From the NCBI GenBank assembly GCA_016124335.1, contig WGNX01000005.1, forward strand, positions 539,524-603,523: a DNA stretch of 64,000 bases, given 5' to 3'. Position 1 is the first letter of the stretch. Each line of letters opens with the position of its first letter. A program made the position numbers and the translations under genes. Below are positions 1-9,194 of this stretch, piece by piece. This DNA is from Alphaproteobacteria bacterium. GTDB taxonomy: Bacteria > Pseudomonadota > Alphaproteobacteria > CACIAM-22H2. The notes below the pieces were generated by a model. The model was given only the letters and a program-made list of their open reading frames with translations, searched no databases and was not told the origin of the DNA.

Positions 1-939
1 CTGCGCGTGGCCACGATCGGCGACATCGGCGCCAATCTCGCGAAATTCAACGTCGGCACGCGCCAGATCCCGATCCGCGTGCAGCTCGACGAGGCCGCGC
101 GCGCGAGCCCGCAATCGCTGGAAACGCTGAAGGTGCCCACTTCGCGCGGGCAGCCGGTGCCGCTCGCCACGGTCGCGGAGATCGCGTTCGGGCAGGGGCC
201 GACGTCGATCGAACGTTTCGACCGCCAGCGGCGCATCGCGGTGGAGGCCGACATGCTCGGCACCGACGCGCTGGGCGAGGTGATCGCCGAGGCGATGAAG
301 CTTCCCGCCGCGCGCTCGCTGCCGCCGGGCGTGGAAATCCGCACCTCGGGCGACGCCGAGGTGATGGGCGAGGTGTTCGAGAGCTTCGCCACGGCGATGG
401 GTGCCGGCCTGCTGATGGTCTTCGGCGTGCTGGTGCTGCTGTTCGGTTCGTTCCTCCAGCCGGTCACGATCCTGTTCTCGCTGCCGCTGTCCTTCGGCGG
501 CGTCGTCGCGGCCCTGCTGGTCACGCAGCGCCCCATATCGATGCCCGTCGTCATCGGCCTTCTGATGCTGATGGGCATCGTCACGAAGAACGCGATCATG
601 CTCGTCGATTTCGCCATCGAGGAGATCGCGCGCGGCGTCGACCGGGCGACCGCGATCGTCGATGCGGGCCGCAAGCGCGCGCGGCCCATCGTGATGACCA
701 CGATCGCGATGGCCGCGGGCATGCTGCCCTCGGCCTATGGCGTGGGCGACGGCGGCGAGTTCCGCTCGCCGATGGCGATTGCCGTGATCGGCGGCCTCAT
801 CGTGTCGACGGGCCTGTCGCTCGTGTTCGTGCCGGCGTTCTTCCTCGTGATGGACGATCTCAGCCGGCTGGGTGCCAGGCTGCTTTCGCGCGTCAGCGCC
901 GGCTCGGACGAACCGCTCAGGCCTGCCGGAAGTCCTTGA
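1..939 (+). CDS. RND efflux transporter permease, C-terminal part (5' truncated by window)
   Basis: Frame open from base 1; TM segments and AcrB-type C-terminal motifs (GIVTKNAIMLVDFA, GRKRARPIVMTTIAMAAGMLPSA). Confidence 0.92.
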   Translation: MRVATIGDIGANLAKFNVGTRQIPIRVQLDEAARASPQSLETLKVPTSRGQPVPLATVAEIAFGQGPTSIERFDRQRRIAVEADMLGTDALGEVIAEAMKLPAARSLPPGVEIRTSGDAEVMGEVFESFATAMGAGLLMVFGVLVLLFGSFLQPVTILFSLPLSFGGVVAALLVTQRPISMPVVIGLLMLMGIVTKNAIMLVDFAIEEIARGVDRATAIVDAGRKRARPIVMTTIAMAAGMLPSAYGVGDGGEFRSPMAIAVIGGLIVSTGLSLVFVPAFFLVMDDLSRLGARLLSRVSAGSDEPLRPAGSP

Positions 940-1627
940 CCATTTCGCTGAGGTCCTGCGGCGCCAGCACGACGAGCTGGTCCTTCTCGCGCACCACGAT
1001 CTTCTTCTTCGCAAGGTCGGAGAACACGCGCGCCACCGTCTCGCGCGTCGTCGACACGCGCGCGGCAAGGTCGCCGTGCGCGGGGATCGGGCGGATCGTC
1101 GTGCGCCCGCCCGCACCCGTCTTCGCCAGCCGCAGGATCTCGGCATAGACGCGGTTGTGCGCGCCCAGCGTGGAAAGCTCCACGATGCGCGAGGTCGCCT
1201 GGCGGACCATCTGCGCCAGGTGCTTCAGCAGGCCAAGCTGGGCCGGTGCGTTCGCCAGCACCGCGTCGAGGAAGGCCTGCCGCGGCAGCGAGGCGAGCAG
1301 CGTGGGCTCGAGCGCCACGACGCTGGCCGAGCGCGGGGCACCGTCGATGGCGGCAAGTTCGCCAACGCACGTGCCCGGGCCGATCTCGTCAAAGCTGACC
1401 TCGCGGCCGGTTTCCGAATAGATCACGACGCGCGCGCGGCCCGAAACGAGGAAATAGACATCCGTGTCGTCGCTGTCGCGATCGATGATCGGCCGGCCGG
1501 CCGCGATCGTCTGCCAGCGGCAGCGCGATTCCACGGCCTTGCGCGCCGTCTCGCCCAGCGGTGCGAAAAGCGCGATCGCGGCGAGCGTGCGCTCCGTTGC
1601 TGCCGGCTTGGCAGGTTTGGTCTTCAT
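917..1627 (-). CDS. Crp/Fnr family transcriptional regulator
   Basis: Cyclic-nucleotide-binding-like fold followed by HTH (STTRETVARVFSDLAKKKIV); ATG at 1627 chosen over the longer ORF. Confidence 0.88.
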   Translation of the reverse strand: MKTKPAKPAATERTLAAIALFAPLGETARKAVESRCRWQTIAAGRPIIDRDSDDTDVYFLVSGRARVVIYSETGREVSFDEIGPGTCVGELAAIDGAPRSASVVALEPTLLASLPRQAFLDAVLANAPAQLGLLKHLAQMVRQATSRIVELSTLGAHNRVYAEILRLAKTGAGGRTTIRPIPAHGDLAARVSTTRETVARVFSDLAKKKIVVREKDQLVVLAPQDLSEMVKDFRQA

Positions 1628-1757
1628 GCGGCGCAGGCCTTTTCCCCGGCGCGCGGCTGAAGATTGCCGCCGCGCGCATCCTTGCCTATAGTCGCCCGGG
1701 GCTTGTTGCGGCGCAACAAGCCAGAATGGCATTGCGCACGGGGGCCTGCGTATCCGG

Positions 1758-2246
1758 ATGGATCAATACGAGGAACTTCACGGCCTCTATTTCGAGGATC
1801 TCAAGGTCGGTCAGACCGCCGCCTTCGCGAAGACCGTGACCGAAACCGACATCGTGCTGTTCGCCGGCATCACCGGCGACAACAACCCTGTCCATATAAA
1901 CGAGATTTTCGCTTCGGCGACGCCGTTTTCGGGCCGCATCGCGCACGGCATGCTGACGGCAAGCTTCGTGTCGACCGTGCTGGGCACGCGCCTGCCGGGG
2001 CCGGGTGCGATCTATCTGAGCCAGACGCTGCGCTTCAAGGCGCCGGTGCGCGCGGGCGATACGGTCGTGGCGCGCGCGACGGTCAAGGAACTCGTGCCGG
2101 AGAAGCGCCGCTGCACGCTCGAAACGAAGATCTATGTCGATGACAAGGTCGTGCTCGAGGGCGAGGCGGTCGTCCTCGTGTCGAGCCGCGCCACGCTGAG
2201 CGCGCATCGCGCGCCGCAGCACGAGTCCAGCGCCGCCGGCGACTGA
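1758..2246 (+). CDS. MaoC family dehydratase / (R)-specific enoyl-CoA hydratase-like
   Basis: Hot-dog fold motif FAGITGDNNPVHINEIFA...RIAHGML. Confidence 0.9.
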   Translation: MDQYEELHGLYFEDLKVGQTAAFAKTVTETDIVLFAGITGDNNPVHINEIFASATPFSGRIAHGMLTASFVSTVLGTRLPGPGAIYLSQTLRFKAPVRAGDTVVARATVKELVPEKRRCTLETKIYVDDKVVLEGEAVVLVSSRATLSAHRAPQHESSAAGD

Positions 2247-2254
2247 CGCGCCGC

Positions 2255-3232
2255 ATGCGACTTCTCCGCGATCCGGGCGGCGTGCCTGCCGACGCGCGTG
2301 GTGCCATCGCCGCGATCGGCAATTTCGACGGTCTCCATCGCGGCCATCAGGCGGTGATCGGCGAGGCGATGCGGCTGGCGCGCGCGCAGGGCCGGAAGTC
2401 CGCGGTCGTCACGTTCGTGCCGCACCCGCGCCGGTTCTTCAAACCCGACCTCCCGCCCTTCCTGCTTGCAAGCCCGCGCATGAAGATCGGCCTGCTGCGC
2501 GATCTGGGCGTCGATTTCTGCTTCGCACTCCGCTTCGGCCGGCGCATCGCCGGCATGACGGCCGAAGCTTTCGTGGCCGACGTGCTGGTGGGCGGCTTCG
2601 GGCTTGCCGGGGTCGTCGCGGGCTACGATTTCGTGTTCGGCAAGGGGCGCGCCGGCAGCCCTGAAACCCTGGTCGCCGAAATGAAGCGCGCCGGCCGTAC
2701 CGCGAAAATCGTCGCCCCCGCGCTCGATGCGGCCGCGGCCGGCAATGCGGGCGCCGATGGCGATCCGGAAGCCTTCGTCTATTCATCGACCGGCGTGCGC
2801 GATGCGCTGAAGGCGGGCGATCCGCGTGCGGCCGCCCGCATCCTGGGTCGTCCCTTCGCGATCGACGGGCGCGTCGCGCGCGGCGATGCGCGCGGCCGCA
2901 CGATTGGTTTCCCGACGGCAAACATCGCGCTCGACGGCTATCTGCCGCCGGCGCTGGGCGTCTATGCGGTTCGGGTGGCGGGTGCACTCGCCGGGCAAAC
3001 GGTTCCGGGCGTCGCCAATCTCGGCGTGCGGCCGACCGTCGGCGGCGATCCCGCGCCGCGGCTGGAAGTCCATCTGTTCGACTTCGCCGGCGATCTCTAC
3101 GGGCGCCGGCTGGTCGTTTCGCTGATCGAATTTCTGCGGCCCGAGCGGAAATTCGCGGGGCTCGACGAACTGAAGGCGCAGATCGCGATCGACGCGCGGA
3201 ATGCGCGCGCGATTCTCGACACCAGTGCCTAG
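2255..3232 (+). CDS. ribF: Bifunctional riboflavin kinase/FAD synthetase
   Basis: GNFDGLHRGHQAVI nucleotidyltransferase motif plus GRTIGFPTANI and GVANLGVRPTVGG kinase motifs. Confidence 0.95.
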   Translation: MRLLRDPGGVPADARGAIAAIGNFDGLHRGHQAVIGEAMRLARAQGRKSAVVTFVPHPRRFFKPDLPPFLLASPRMKIGLLRDLGVDFCFALRFGRRIAGMTAEAFVADVLVGGFGLAGVVAGYDFVFGKGRAGSPETLVAEMKRAGRTAKIVAPALDAAAAGNAGADGDPEAFVYSSTGVRDALKAGDPRAAARILGRPFAIDGRVARGDARGRTIGFPTANIALDGYLPPALGVYAVRVAGALAGQTVPGVANLGVRPTVGGDPAPRLEVHLFDFAGDLYGRRLVVSLIEFLRPERKFAGLDELKAQIAIDARNARAILDTSA

Positions 3233-4335
3233 CGCGCCGGCTGTGTTGCCTCGCCGCGGCCGGCGGGCGCCAGCTTTTTCTTCAGGCTCATGACGTAGCT
3301 GATGACTTCGGCGACCGCCTTGTAATGCTCGGGCGGGATTTCGTCGTCGAGATCGACGCTCGCGTAGAGCGCGCGCGCGAGCGGCTTGTTCTCGACGATG
3401 GGCACTTCGTTCTCGGTCGCGATCTCGCGGATCTTCAGGGCGACGAGATCCACGCCTTTGGCGACGCAGATCGGCGCCGACGTCGATTCGTCGTATTTGA
3501 GCGCGATCGCATAGTGCGTCGGGTTCGTCACGACGACGGTCGCCTTCGGGATGGCCGTCATCATGCGCCGTCGCGCACGCTCCATGCGCAGCTGCTTGAT
3601 GCGGCCCTTCACCATCGGGTCGCCTTCGGCCTGCTTGTACTCGTCCTTGATCTCCTGCTTGGACATGCGCAGGCGCTTGTAGTGCTGGAAGCGCTGGTAG
3701 AGATAGTCGAGGCCCGCGATCACGGTCATGACCGCGATCACCGAGATCATGACCTTCGTGGCCAGATCGGTCATCGTGCGGCCGACATCGACAAGATCAA
3801 GTTCGGCATAGTGCGAGAGGTCGTCGATCTCCTTGCGGATCGCCATCCAGCATGCGGTCGCGACGATCGATATCTTGATGAGCCCCTTGAGGAACTCGAA
3901 GACGGAGTTGAACGAGAAGAGGCGCTTGAAGCCGGCGGCGGGCGAAAGCTTGCTGAATTTCGGTATCAGCGGCTCGGCCGAGACGAGAAACCCGTTCTGC
4001 AGGACCTGCGCGGCGCCGGCCGCAAGCATCAGGATCGCGAGAAACGGCAGGATGGCCTTGAGCGGCTCCATCAGCGCATATGTCAGGATCTGCTGCAGTC
4101 CGCCGCCTTCGAACGTGAATTCGTGCGGCCGCTCGAAGAAGGGGCGCATCGATTCGTTCAGGTGGCGCCACATCGCGGCGCCAAGAAAAGTGAAACCGAG
4201 CGTGGCGCCCATGAACATCATCCAGTGGTTCAACTCGCGCGTCGCCGCGACCTGGCCTTTCTCGCGCGCCTCGTCGAGCCGTTTGCCGGTTGGCTCTTCT
4301 GTTTTGGATGCCTCGTCGTCGGCTTCTTCGGCCAT
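3229..4335 (-). CDS. flhB: Flagellar biosynthesis protein FlhB
   Basis: NPTHYAIALKYDE autocleavage motif, N-terminal TM region, flagellar gene context. Confidence 0.96.
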   Translation of the reverse strand: MAEEADDEASKTEEPTGKRLDEAREKGQVAATRELNHWMMFMGATLGFTFLGAAMWRHLNESMRPFFERPHEFTFEGGGLQQILTYALMEPLKAILPFLAILMLAAGAAQVLQNGFLVSAEPLIPKFSKLSPAAGFKRLFSFNSVFEFLKGLIKISIVATACWMAIRKEIDDLSHYAELDLVDVGRTMTDLATKVMISVIAVMTVIAGLDYLYQRFQHYKRLRMSKQEIKDEYKQAEGDPMVKGRIKQLRMERARRRMMTAIPKATVVVTNPTHYAIALKYDESTSAPICVAKGVDLVALKIREIATENEVPIVENKPLARALYASVDLDDEIPPEHYKAVAEVISYVMSLKKKLAPAGRGEATQPAR

Positions 4336-4344
4336 CGTCGGTCC

Positions 4345-5127
4345 TTACGGAAGCGAGAGAAGCGGTTCGAGCTTGTCCATCAGACCGCGCTCGAAGGCGC
4401 GCATGGTGGCGGCCAGCGTCAGCGAAAGGGCCGCAAGGCCGATGGCGATCTGCGCGGGCTGGGCGATGAAGAAGATCTGGATCGCCGGCTGCAACCGCGC
4501 GATCAAGCCCATCGCGAGATTGACGACGAGCCCGAAAACGAGAAACGGGGCGGCGATCTGGACACCGAGCGCGAAGCTGTGGCTGGCCCAGATTGTGATC
4601 GCATTCGCGAAATCGCCCAGCGGCGGCAGGTTGTTCGGCGGGAAGATCGTGTAGGAATCGGCGACCGCGTGCAGAAGCAGGTGGTGCAGGTTCGAGACGA
4701 ACAGGAAGGCGATCGCGATCGCGACCAGCCAGGCGGATATCGCGGCACCCTGCTGGCCGAAGCCGGGATCGAAGAGCGTCGCGGCCGCGAGGCCCGTCTG
4801 CTGCGCGATGATGGCGCCGCCGACGACGAGTGCCGACATCGCGAAACGGCCCGCGAGTCCGATGAAGGCGCCGACAAGCATTTCGCCGAGCACGATGCCG
4901 GTCATCGAAAGGGCGGACTCGGGCAGCTTGGGGATCGCCGGGCCGACGACGGGCGTCAGGATCACCGCCAGCGCAAGCGCCAGACTTAGCCGGATGCGTG
5001 CCGGAATGGCGATTTCGCCGAGGCCAGGCATGCCAAGCATCGCGGCGCCCACGCGCACGAAGACGACGAAGTAGACGAAAATCTCGGCCGGAAGCGAGCG
5101 CGAAAGCGCATCGACGAGCAGATTCAT
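4345..5127 (-). CDS. fliR: Flagellar biosynthesis protein FliR
   Basis: Multi-TM FliR-like protein located between fliQ and flhB. Confidence 0.93.
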   Translation of the reverse strand: MNLLVDALSRSLPAEIFVYFVVFVRVGAAMLGMPGLGEIAIPARIRLSLALALAVILTPVVGPAIPKLPESALSMTGIVLGEMLVGAFIGLAGRFAMSALVVGGAIIAQQTGLAAATLFDPGFGQQGAAISAWLVAIAIAFLFVSNLHHLLLHAVADSYTIFPPNNLPPLGDFANAITIWASHSFALGVQIAAPFLVFGLVVNLAMGLIARLQPAIQIFFIAQPAQIAIGLAALSLTLAATMRAFERGLMDKLEPLLSLP

Positions 5128-5405
5128 CCCGCACCGCCCACGCCGATGCCGACGGCCTTCGCCATCAGCTCGCGCGTGAATTCGATCAGCGTGGTCGACA
5201 TGAACGGGATCGTCAGCACGAAGACCGCGAAGAGCACGAGGATCTTCGGGACGAACGTGAGCGTCTGTTCCTGGATCTGCGTCAGCGCCTGGATAAGGCT
5301 GATGACAAGGCCCACGACGAGAGCCATGAGCATGAGCGGGGCGGAAATCTTGAGCATTACCCAGATCGCCTCGCGCGAGATCTCAAGCACGTCGGTGGCG
5401 TTCAT
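5124..5405 (-). CDS. fliQ: Flagellar biosynthesis protein FliQ
   Basis: About 90 aa, two TM segments, VGLVISLIQALTQIQEQTLTFVPK motif. Confidence 0.95.
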   Translation of the reverse strand: MNATDVLEISREAIWVMLKISAPLMLMALVVGLVISLIQALTQIQEQTLTFVPKILVLFAVFVLTIPFMSTTLIEFTRELMAKAVGIGVGGAG

Positions 5406-5447
5406 GGGTGTGTGGCCTCGCGGGCGGTGGAAACCGTTCCGCCGCCG

Positions 5448-5774
5448 TCAGATCGGCATGCGGATGATTTCCTGATATGCGGCGACGACGCGATCGCGCA
5501 CCGCGACGGCCGCCTGGAGCGTCGTCTCCGCGGCCGAAAGCGCCTGCACCACCTGGCCGACATCGGCCTTGCCGGCGATCGCCTGAAGGCTCGCTTTTTC
5601 GCCGGCCTTCAGCGACTGCATCGTGTTTTGGGCGGCCTGCGCGAGGACGGTGCCGAAATCGGCCGAACCTGCGGCGGCCGGGTCTTCCGCACCGTCGGGT
5701 GCCGCGCCCGTTCGCGCGATGCGTGCAGCACCCTGATAGGCGGCTGCGGCGAGGGAGGGAGGCGTAATGGCCAT
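5448..5774 (-). CDS. fliE: Flagellar hook-basal body complex protein FliE
   Basis: C-terminal VVQALSAAETTLQAAVAVRDRVVAAYQEIIRMPI. Confidence 0.92.
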   Translation of the reverse strand: MAITPPSLAAAAYQGAARIARTGAAPDGAEDPAAAGSADFGTVLAQAAQNTMQSLKAGEKASLQAIAGKADVGQVVQALSAAETTLQAAVAVRDRVVAAYQEIIRMPI

Positions 5775-5795
5775 GTTGATTCCTTCGGACGGCTA

Positions 5796-6206
5796 TCAGC
5801 CGCGCAACAGGTCGATCGTGCGGGTGATCATGCTCTTCGAGGTCTCGATGACCGAGATGTTCGCCTCATAGGAACGCTGCGCCTGGCGCATGTCCATGAC
5901 CTCGATGAGATTGTTCACATTCGGCGCAAGCACGTAGCCTTCCGCGTCCGCGGCCGGATGCGAGGGCTCGTAGCGGCGGGTGAACGCGGTCTTGTCGGTG
6001 CCGATCTTGCCCACGCGGACGGTCTGCGTGCCCAGCTGGCGATCGAGGATGTTGCGGAAGCTGATCGTCTTGCGCCGGTAAGGTTCGGCGCCGGGCGTCT
6101 CGCCCAGCGAGTCGGCGTTGGCGATGTTCTCGGCGATCACGCGCATGCGGGTCGATTGGGCCGCCATGCCGGCGGCCGAGACGCGCATCGATTTCTGCAG
6201 GTCCAT
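5796..6206 (-). CDS. flgC: Flagellar basal-body rod protein FlgC
   Basis: SAAGMAAQSTRMRVIAENIANADS and C-terminal EANISVIETSKSMI. Confidence 0.94.
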   Translation of the reverse strand: MDLQKSMRVSAAGMAAQSTRMRVIAENIANADSLGETPGAEPYRRKTISFRNILDRQLGTQTVRVGKIGTDKTAFTRRYEPSHPAADAEGYVLAPNVNNLIEVMDMRQAQRSYEANISVIETSKSMITRTIDLLRG

Positions 6207-6218
6207 CGTCGTCTCCCG

Positions 6219-6623
6219 TTATCCGCCGCTGCGGCCGATCGCCGTGCGAAGCATGGCGAGCTGGCGGCGGTAGATGTTGGTTGTGAGCTGGTAGTCCATC
6301 GCCGTATCGGCGACCTTCATCAGTTCGGTGTCGAGCTGCACGGTATTTCCCGACAGCGTGGTTTCCGACGCGCGCGGCTTGTCTTCGCGGTCCGGGCCCG
6401 GAATGATCTTGCTGGTGAGGTGGCCTTGCGAGGTCGTCGTCGCGGCCAGGCGCGCGGTCTGCGCGCGCATCTCGGCACGGAAGTCGATCGGCTTCAGGTC
6501 GCGCGGCTGGAAATTGGGCGTATCGGCGTTCGAGACGTTCTGCGCCAGCACTGTTTCGCGATGGCTCAACCAGTCCATTCGCCGGGCGATCATGCCGAAC
6601 AGGGGCAGACGGGTAATATCCAT
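6219..6623 (-). CDS. flgB: Flagellar basal-body rod protein FlgB
   Basis: QNVSNADTPNFQPRDL motif and position upstream of flgC. Confidence 0.93.
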   Translation of the reverse strand: MDITRLPLFGMIARRMDWLSHRETVLAQNVSNADTPNFQPRDLKPIDFRAEMRAQTARLAATTTSQGHLTSKIIPGPDREDKPRASETTLSGNTVQLDTELMKVADTAMDYQLTTNIYRRQLAMLRTAIGRSGG

Positions 6624-6894
6624 GGCCGTAAAATATCGTTGAATAGGTTAATAATGCGTAAATTATCTAGAATTTTAGAGAATTTGCAAGCCCTTGATTC
6701 ATTCCATCGACTCAAACGGTTGCCGGCAATATTTCTGGCACCGCAGGAGACGGTTCTCAGTCAGTAAGAGCCGGATTTGATGGATAAAATAGACTTTTAA
6801 GAAAGTTTTAGCGGGTTTGCGGTAACCCTTCCAGCCGTATGACCCGTGACGGCATTCGTCACGGATTTCACGAGAGCACCGAAAGCAGCCTGCC

Positions 6895-7230
6895 TTGGCC
6901 CGCCGTTCACATCGCCCGCCACAACGACCGCTCGACCCGAACAAGAAACGGGCTGTCGCCCTCGAATATGCCCGCGAAAGCGACCCGGCACCGCGCGTCA
7001 CCGCGAAGGGTGAGGGGATCCTCGCGGAAAAGATCATCGAGATCGCGCGCGCGCACGGCGTCACCGTCCGCGAGGATCGTGATCTCGTGCAGCTTCTCGG
7101 CGCCGTCGACATCGATAGCCCGATCCCGGTCGAGGCGTTCCAGGCGGTCGCCGAGATCCTTTCGTACATTTATCGCAGGCAGGGATCGCTTGCGGCCCAT
7201 CGCAAGTCGACACCGGAGTCCTCGCGATGA
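6895..7230 (+). CDS. FlhB C-terminal-domain homolog (FhlB/FlhX-like export switch protein)
   Basis: AVALEYARESDPAPRVTAKGEGILAEKIIEIARAHGVTVREDRDLVQLLGAVDIDSPIPVEAFQAVAEILSYIY resembles the FlhB cytoplasmic domain; apparent TTG start. Confidence 0.85.
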   Translation: MARRSHRPPQRPLDPNKKRAVALEYARESDPAPRVTAKGEGILAEKIIEIARAHGVTVREDRDLVQLLGAVDIDSPIPVEAFQAVAEILSYIYRRQGSLAAHRKSTPESSR

Positions 7231-7499
7231 GAGCGGTCGAAGTCCTTCAGGCGATCGTCGACATCACGCGCGAAATCGACGATGCGCGCGCCGCGCTGCA
7301 TCGCGGCAACGACGTGGCGCTCGACGGTCTTGACGGGCGCGTGCGCGAGATCTGCATGTGCGCGACCGAATTGCCGCGTGCCGAAGGATTAGCATGCGCA
7401 AGCGCGCTTGACGGCGTGGCGCATGCGCTCGACCGGTTGCGGGGAACGCTCGTCCACGTTTCCGGGCACGGGCCGGCCGATGCGGGAGCGATGCGATGA
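7227..7499 (+). CDS. Hypothetical protein in flagellar operon
   Basis: 90-aa helical ORF with 4-nt overlaps to both the FlhB-like gene and fliO. Confidence 0.75.
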   Translation: MRAVEVLQAIVDITREIDDARAALHRGNDVALDGLDGRVREICMCATELPRAEGLACASALDGVAHALDRLRGTLVHVSGHGPADAGAMR

Positions 7500-7774
7500 A
7501 TCTGGATCCGGAAAGCCTGCTGCGCTTTGGTGCGGCACTCGCATTCGTCATTGCGCTGATCGCTGCCGTGGCGTGGGCAGCGCGCCGCTGGATGCCGGGC
7601 GCAATGACGACGGCCGCGGGCCGGCGCCGGCGCCTGCAACTCGTCGAAACGCTTGCCCTTGATCCCAAGACGCGCGCGATGCTCATCCGTCGCGATGGCG
7701 TGGAGCATCTGCTCGTCGTCGGTCCGGCGGGCGCGGTCCATGTCGAACGCCTTGCCGCTCCGGAGGCCGCATGA
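7496..7774 (+). CDS. fliO: Flagellar biosynthetic protein FliO
   Basis: Single TM then RRRRLQLVETLALDPKTRAMLIRRDGVEHLLVVG; immediately upstream of fliP. Confidence 0.9.
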   Translation: MNLDPESLLRFGAALAFVIALIAAVAWAARRWMPGAMTTAAGRRRRLQLVETLALDPKTRAMLIRRDGVEHLLVVGPAGAVHVERLAAPEAA

Positions 7775-8508
7775 CGCGTTTCCTGCGGCTGTTCCTGCCG
7801 GCGCTGCTGCTGTTGGTGACGCCGTTGCCTGCTTTCGCGCAGAGCTTCAATCTCGACCTCGGCGACGGAACCTCGACGACGGGGCGCATCGTCCAGCTTC
7901 TCCTGCTGATGACGGTGCTTTCGCTGGCGCCGTCGATCCTGATGATGGTGACGAGCTTCGTGCGCATCGTCGTCGTGCTGTCGCTGCTGCGCACCGCGCT
8001 GGGTACGCAGCAGGCACCGCCGAATGCGGTGCTGACGTCGCTGGCGCTTTTCCTGACCTTCTTCATCATGGCGCCGATCGGCGAAGCCGCCTGGCGTGAC
8101 GGCATCTCCCCCCTCATCGACGGACGGATCAGCGAAGCCCAGTCGATCGAGCGCACGGCCAAGCCGTTTCACGATTTCATGATCGGCCACACGCGCGAGC
8201 AGGATCTGGGCCTGTTCATCGACATCGCGAAGATTCCCCCGCCGGAAACGCCGGAAGCGACGCCCTATCGCGTGCTTATTCCGGCCTTCATGATTTCCGA
8301 ACTTCGCCGGGCTTTCGAGATCGGCTTCCTGCTCTTCATCCCGTTCGTCATCATCGACATGGTGGTGGCGGCCGTCCTGATGTCGATGGGCATGATGATG
8401 ATGCCGCCGGCGATCGTCTCGCTGCCGTTCAAGCTCATCTTCTTCGTGCTTGTCGACGGCTGGTACCTGATCTGCGGATCGCTCGTCCAGTCGTTCGGGT
8501 CGGGCTAG
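7771..8508 (+). CDS. fliP: Flagellar biosynthesis protein FliP
   Basis: Signal peptide, IVVVLSLLRTALGTQQAPPNAVL, FLLFIPFVIIDMVVAAVLMSMGMMMMPP. Confidence 0.97.
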   Translation: MTRFLRLFLPALLLLVTPLPAFAQSFNLDLGDGTSTTGRIVQLLLLMTVLSLAPSILMMVTSFVRIVVVLSLLRTALGTQQAPPNAVLTSLALFLTFFIMAPIGEAAWRDGISPLIDGRISEAQSIERTAKPFHDFMIGHTREQDLGLFIDIAKIPPPETPEATPYRVLIPAFMISELRRAFEIGFLLFIPFVIIDMVVAAVLMSMGMMMMPPAIVSLPFKLIFFVLVDGWYLICGSLVQSFGSG

Positions 8509-9194
8509 CGGATCGTCCCCGTCGCCAGCGCGTGCGCCATGCCGCCTTCGACATGGCGGCGCAATGTCTCGCACGCCGCGGCCGCGTCGCGGCGCAGCGC
8601 GCAATCGAGCATCGCCTTGTGCTCGTCTTCCGCAATCCGGCCGCGGAAGCTAAGCGCCGTCATCTGGTAGCGCAGGTATTTGTCGAATACCGCGGCGTGC
8701 GCGTCGATCAGCACCTTCGATCCGCAGGCCGAAATCAGCGCCTGATGGAACTGCCAGTCGTAACGTTTCCACGTTTCGCTCGCCTCGCGCTCGCCACGCG
8801 CCATGCGCTCCTCGAAGCGCGCGAGCTTGTGGTGCGCGGCGACGACACGTGCCTCCCATTCGACGTCGCCGGCCTGGAACGACTTCTCGATCGCATCGCA
8901 TTCGAGAAGCAGGCGCAGTGCGGCGATTTCCTTCATGTTCGCGACGGACACGGGCGCGACCTGGAAGCCGCGTTGGCCTTCGGCGACGACAAGGCGTTCC
9001 GAGGCAAGCCGGTTAAGGATTTCGCGCAGCGTACTGACGCTTGCTTCGTAGTCGAGCTTGAGCCGGTCGAGCCTGAGCTTTTCCGACGGCTTCAGACGCC
9101 CGGAGAGGATGTCGGCACGGATACGACGATAGGCGACGTCGGCGACCGATTCGGCCGCACTTCCTTCGGACAGAACGGCGATCCGGCCGGTCAT
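8505..9194 (-). CDS. GntR family transcriptional regulator (FCD type)
   Basis: wHTH RIRADILSGRLKPSEKLRLDRL...STLREILNRLASE; paralog of the upstream gene. Confidence 0.92.
   Translation of the reverse strand: MTGRIAVLSEGSAAESVADVAYRRIRADILSGRLKPSEKLRLDRLKLDYEASVSTLREILNRLASERLVVAEGQRGFQVAPVSVANMKEIAALRLLLECDAIEKSFQAGDVEWEARVVAAHHKLARFEERMARGEREASETWKRYDWQFHQALISACGSKVLIDAHAAVFDKYLRYQMTALSFRGRIAEDEHKAMLDCALRRDAAAACETLRRHVEGGMAHALATGTIR

Noticed and set aside
3325-4989. 554-aa plus-strand ORF antisense to flhB/fliR
   Set aside because: Arg/Asp/His-rich shadow ORF of GC-rich coding DNA; opposite strand encodes clear flagellar proteins
4998-6767. 589-aa plus-strand ORF
   Set aside because: Antisense to fliR through flgB, low-complexity RR/RH composition, no domain recognisable
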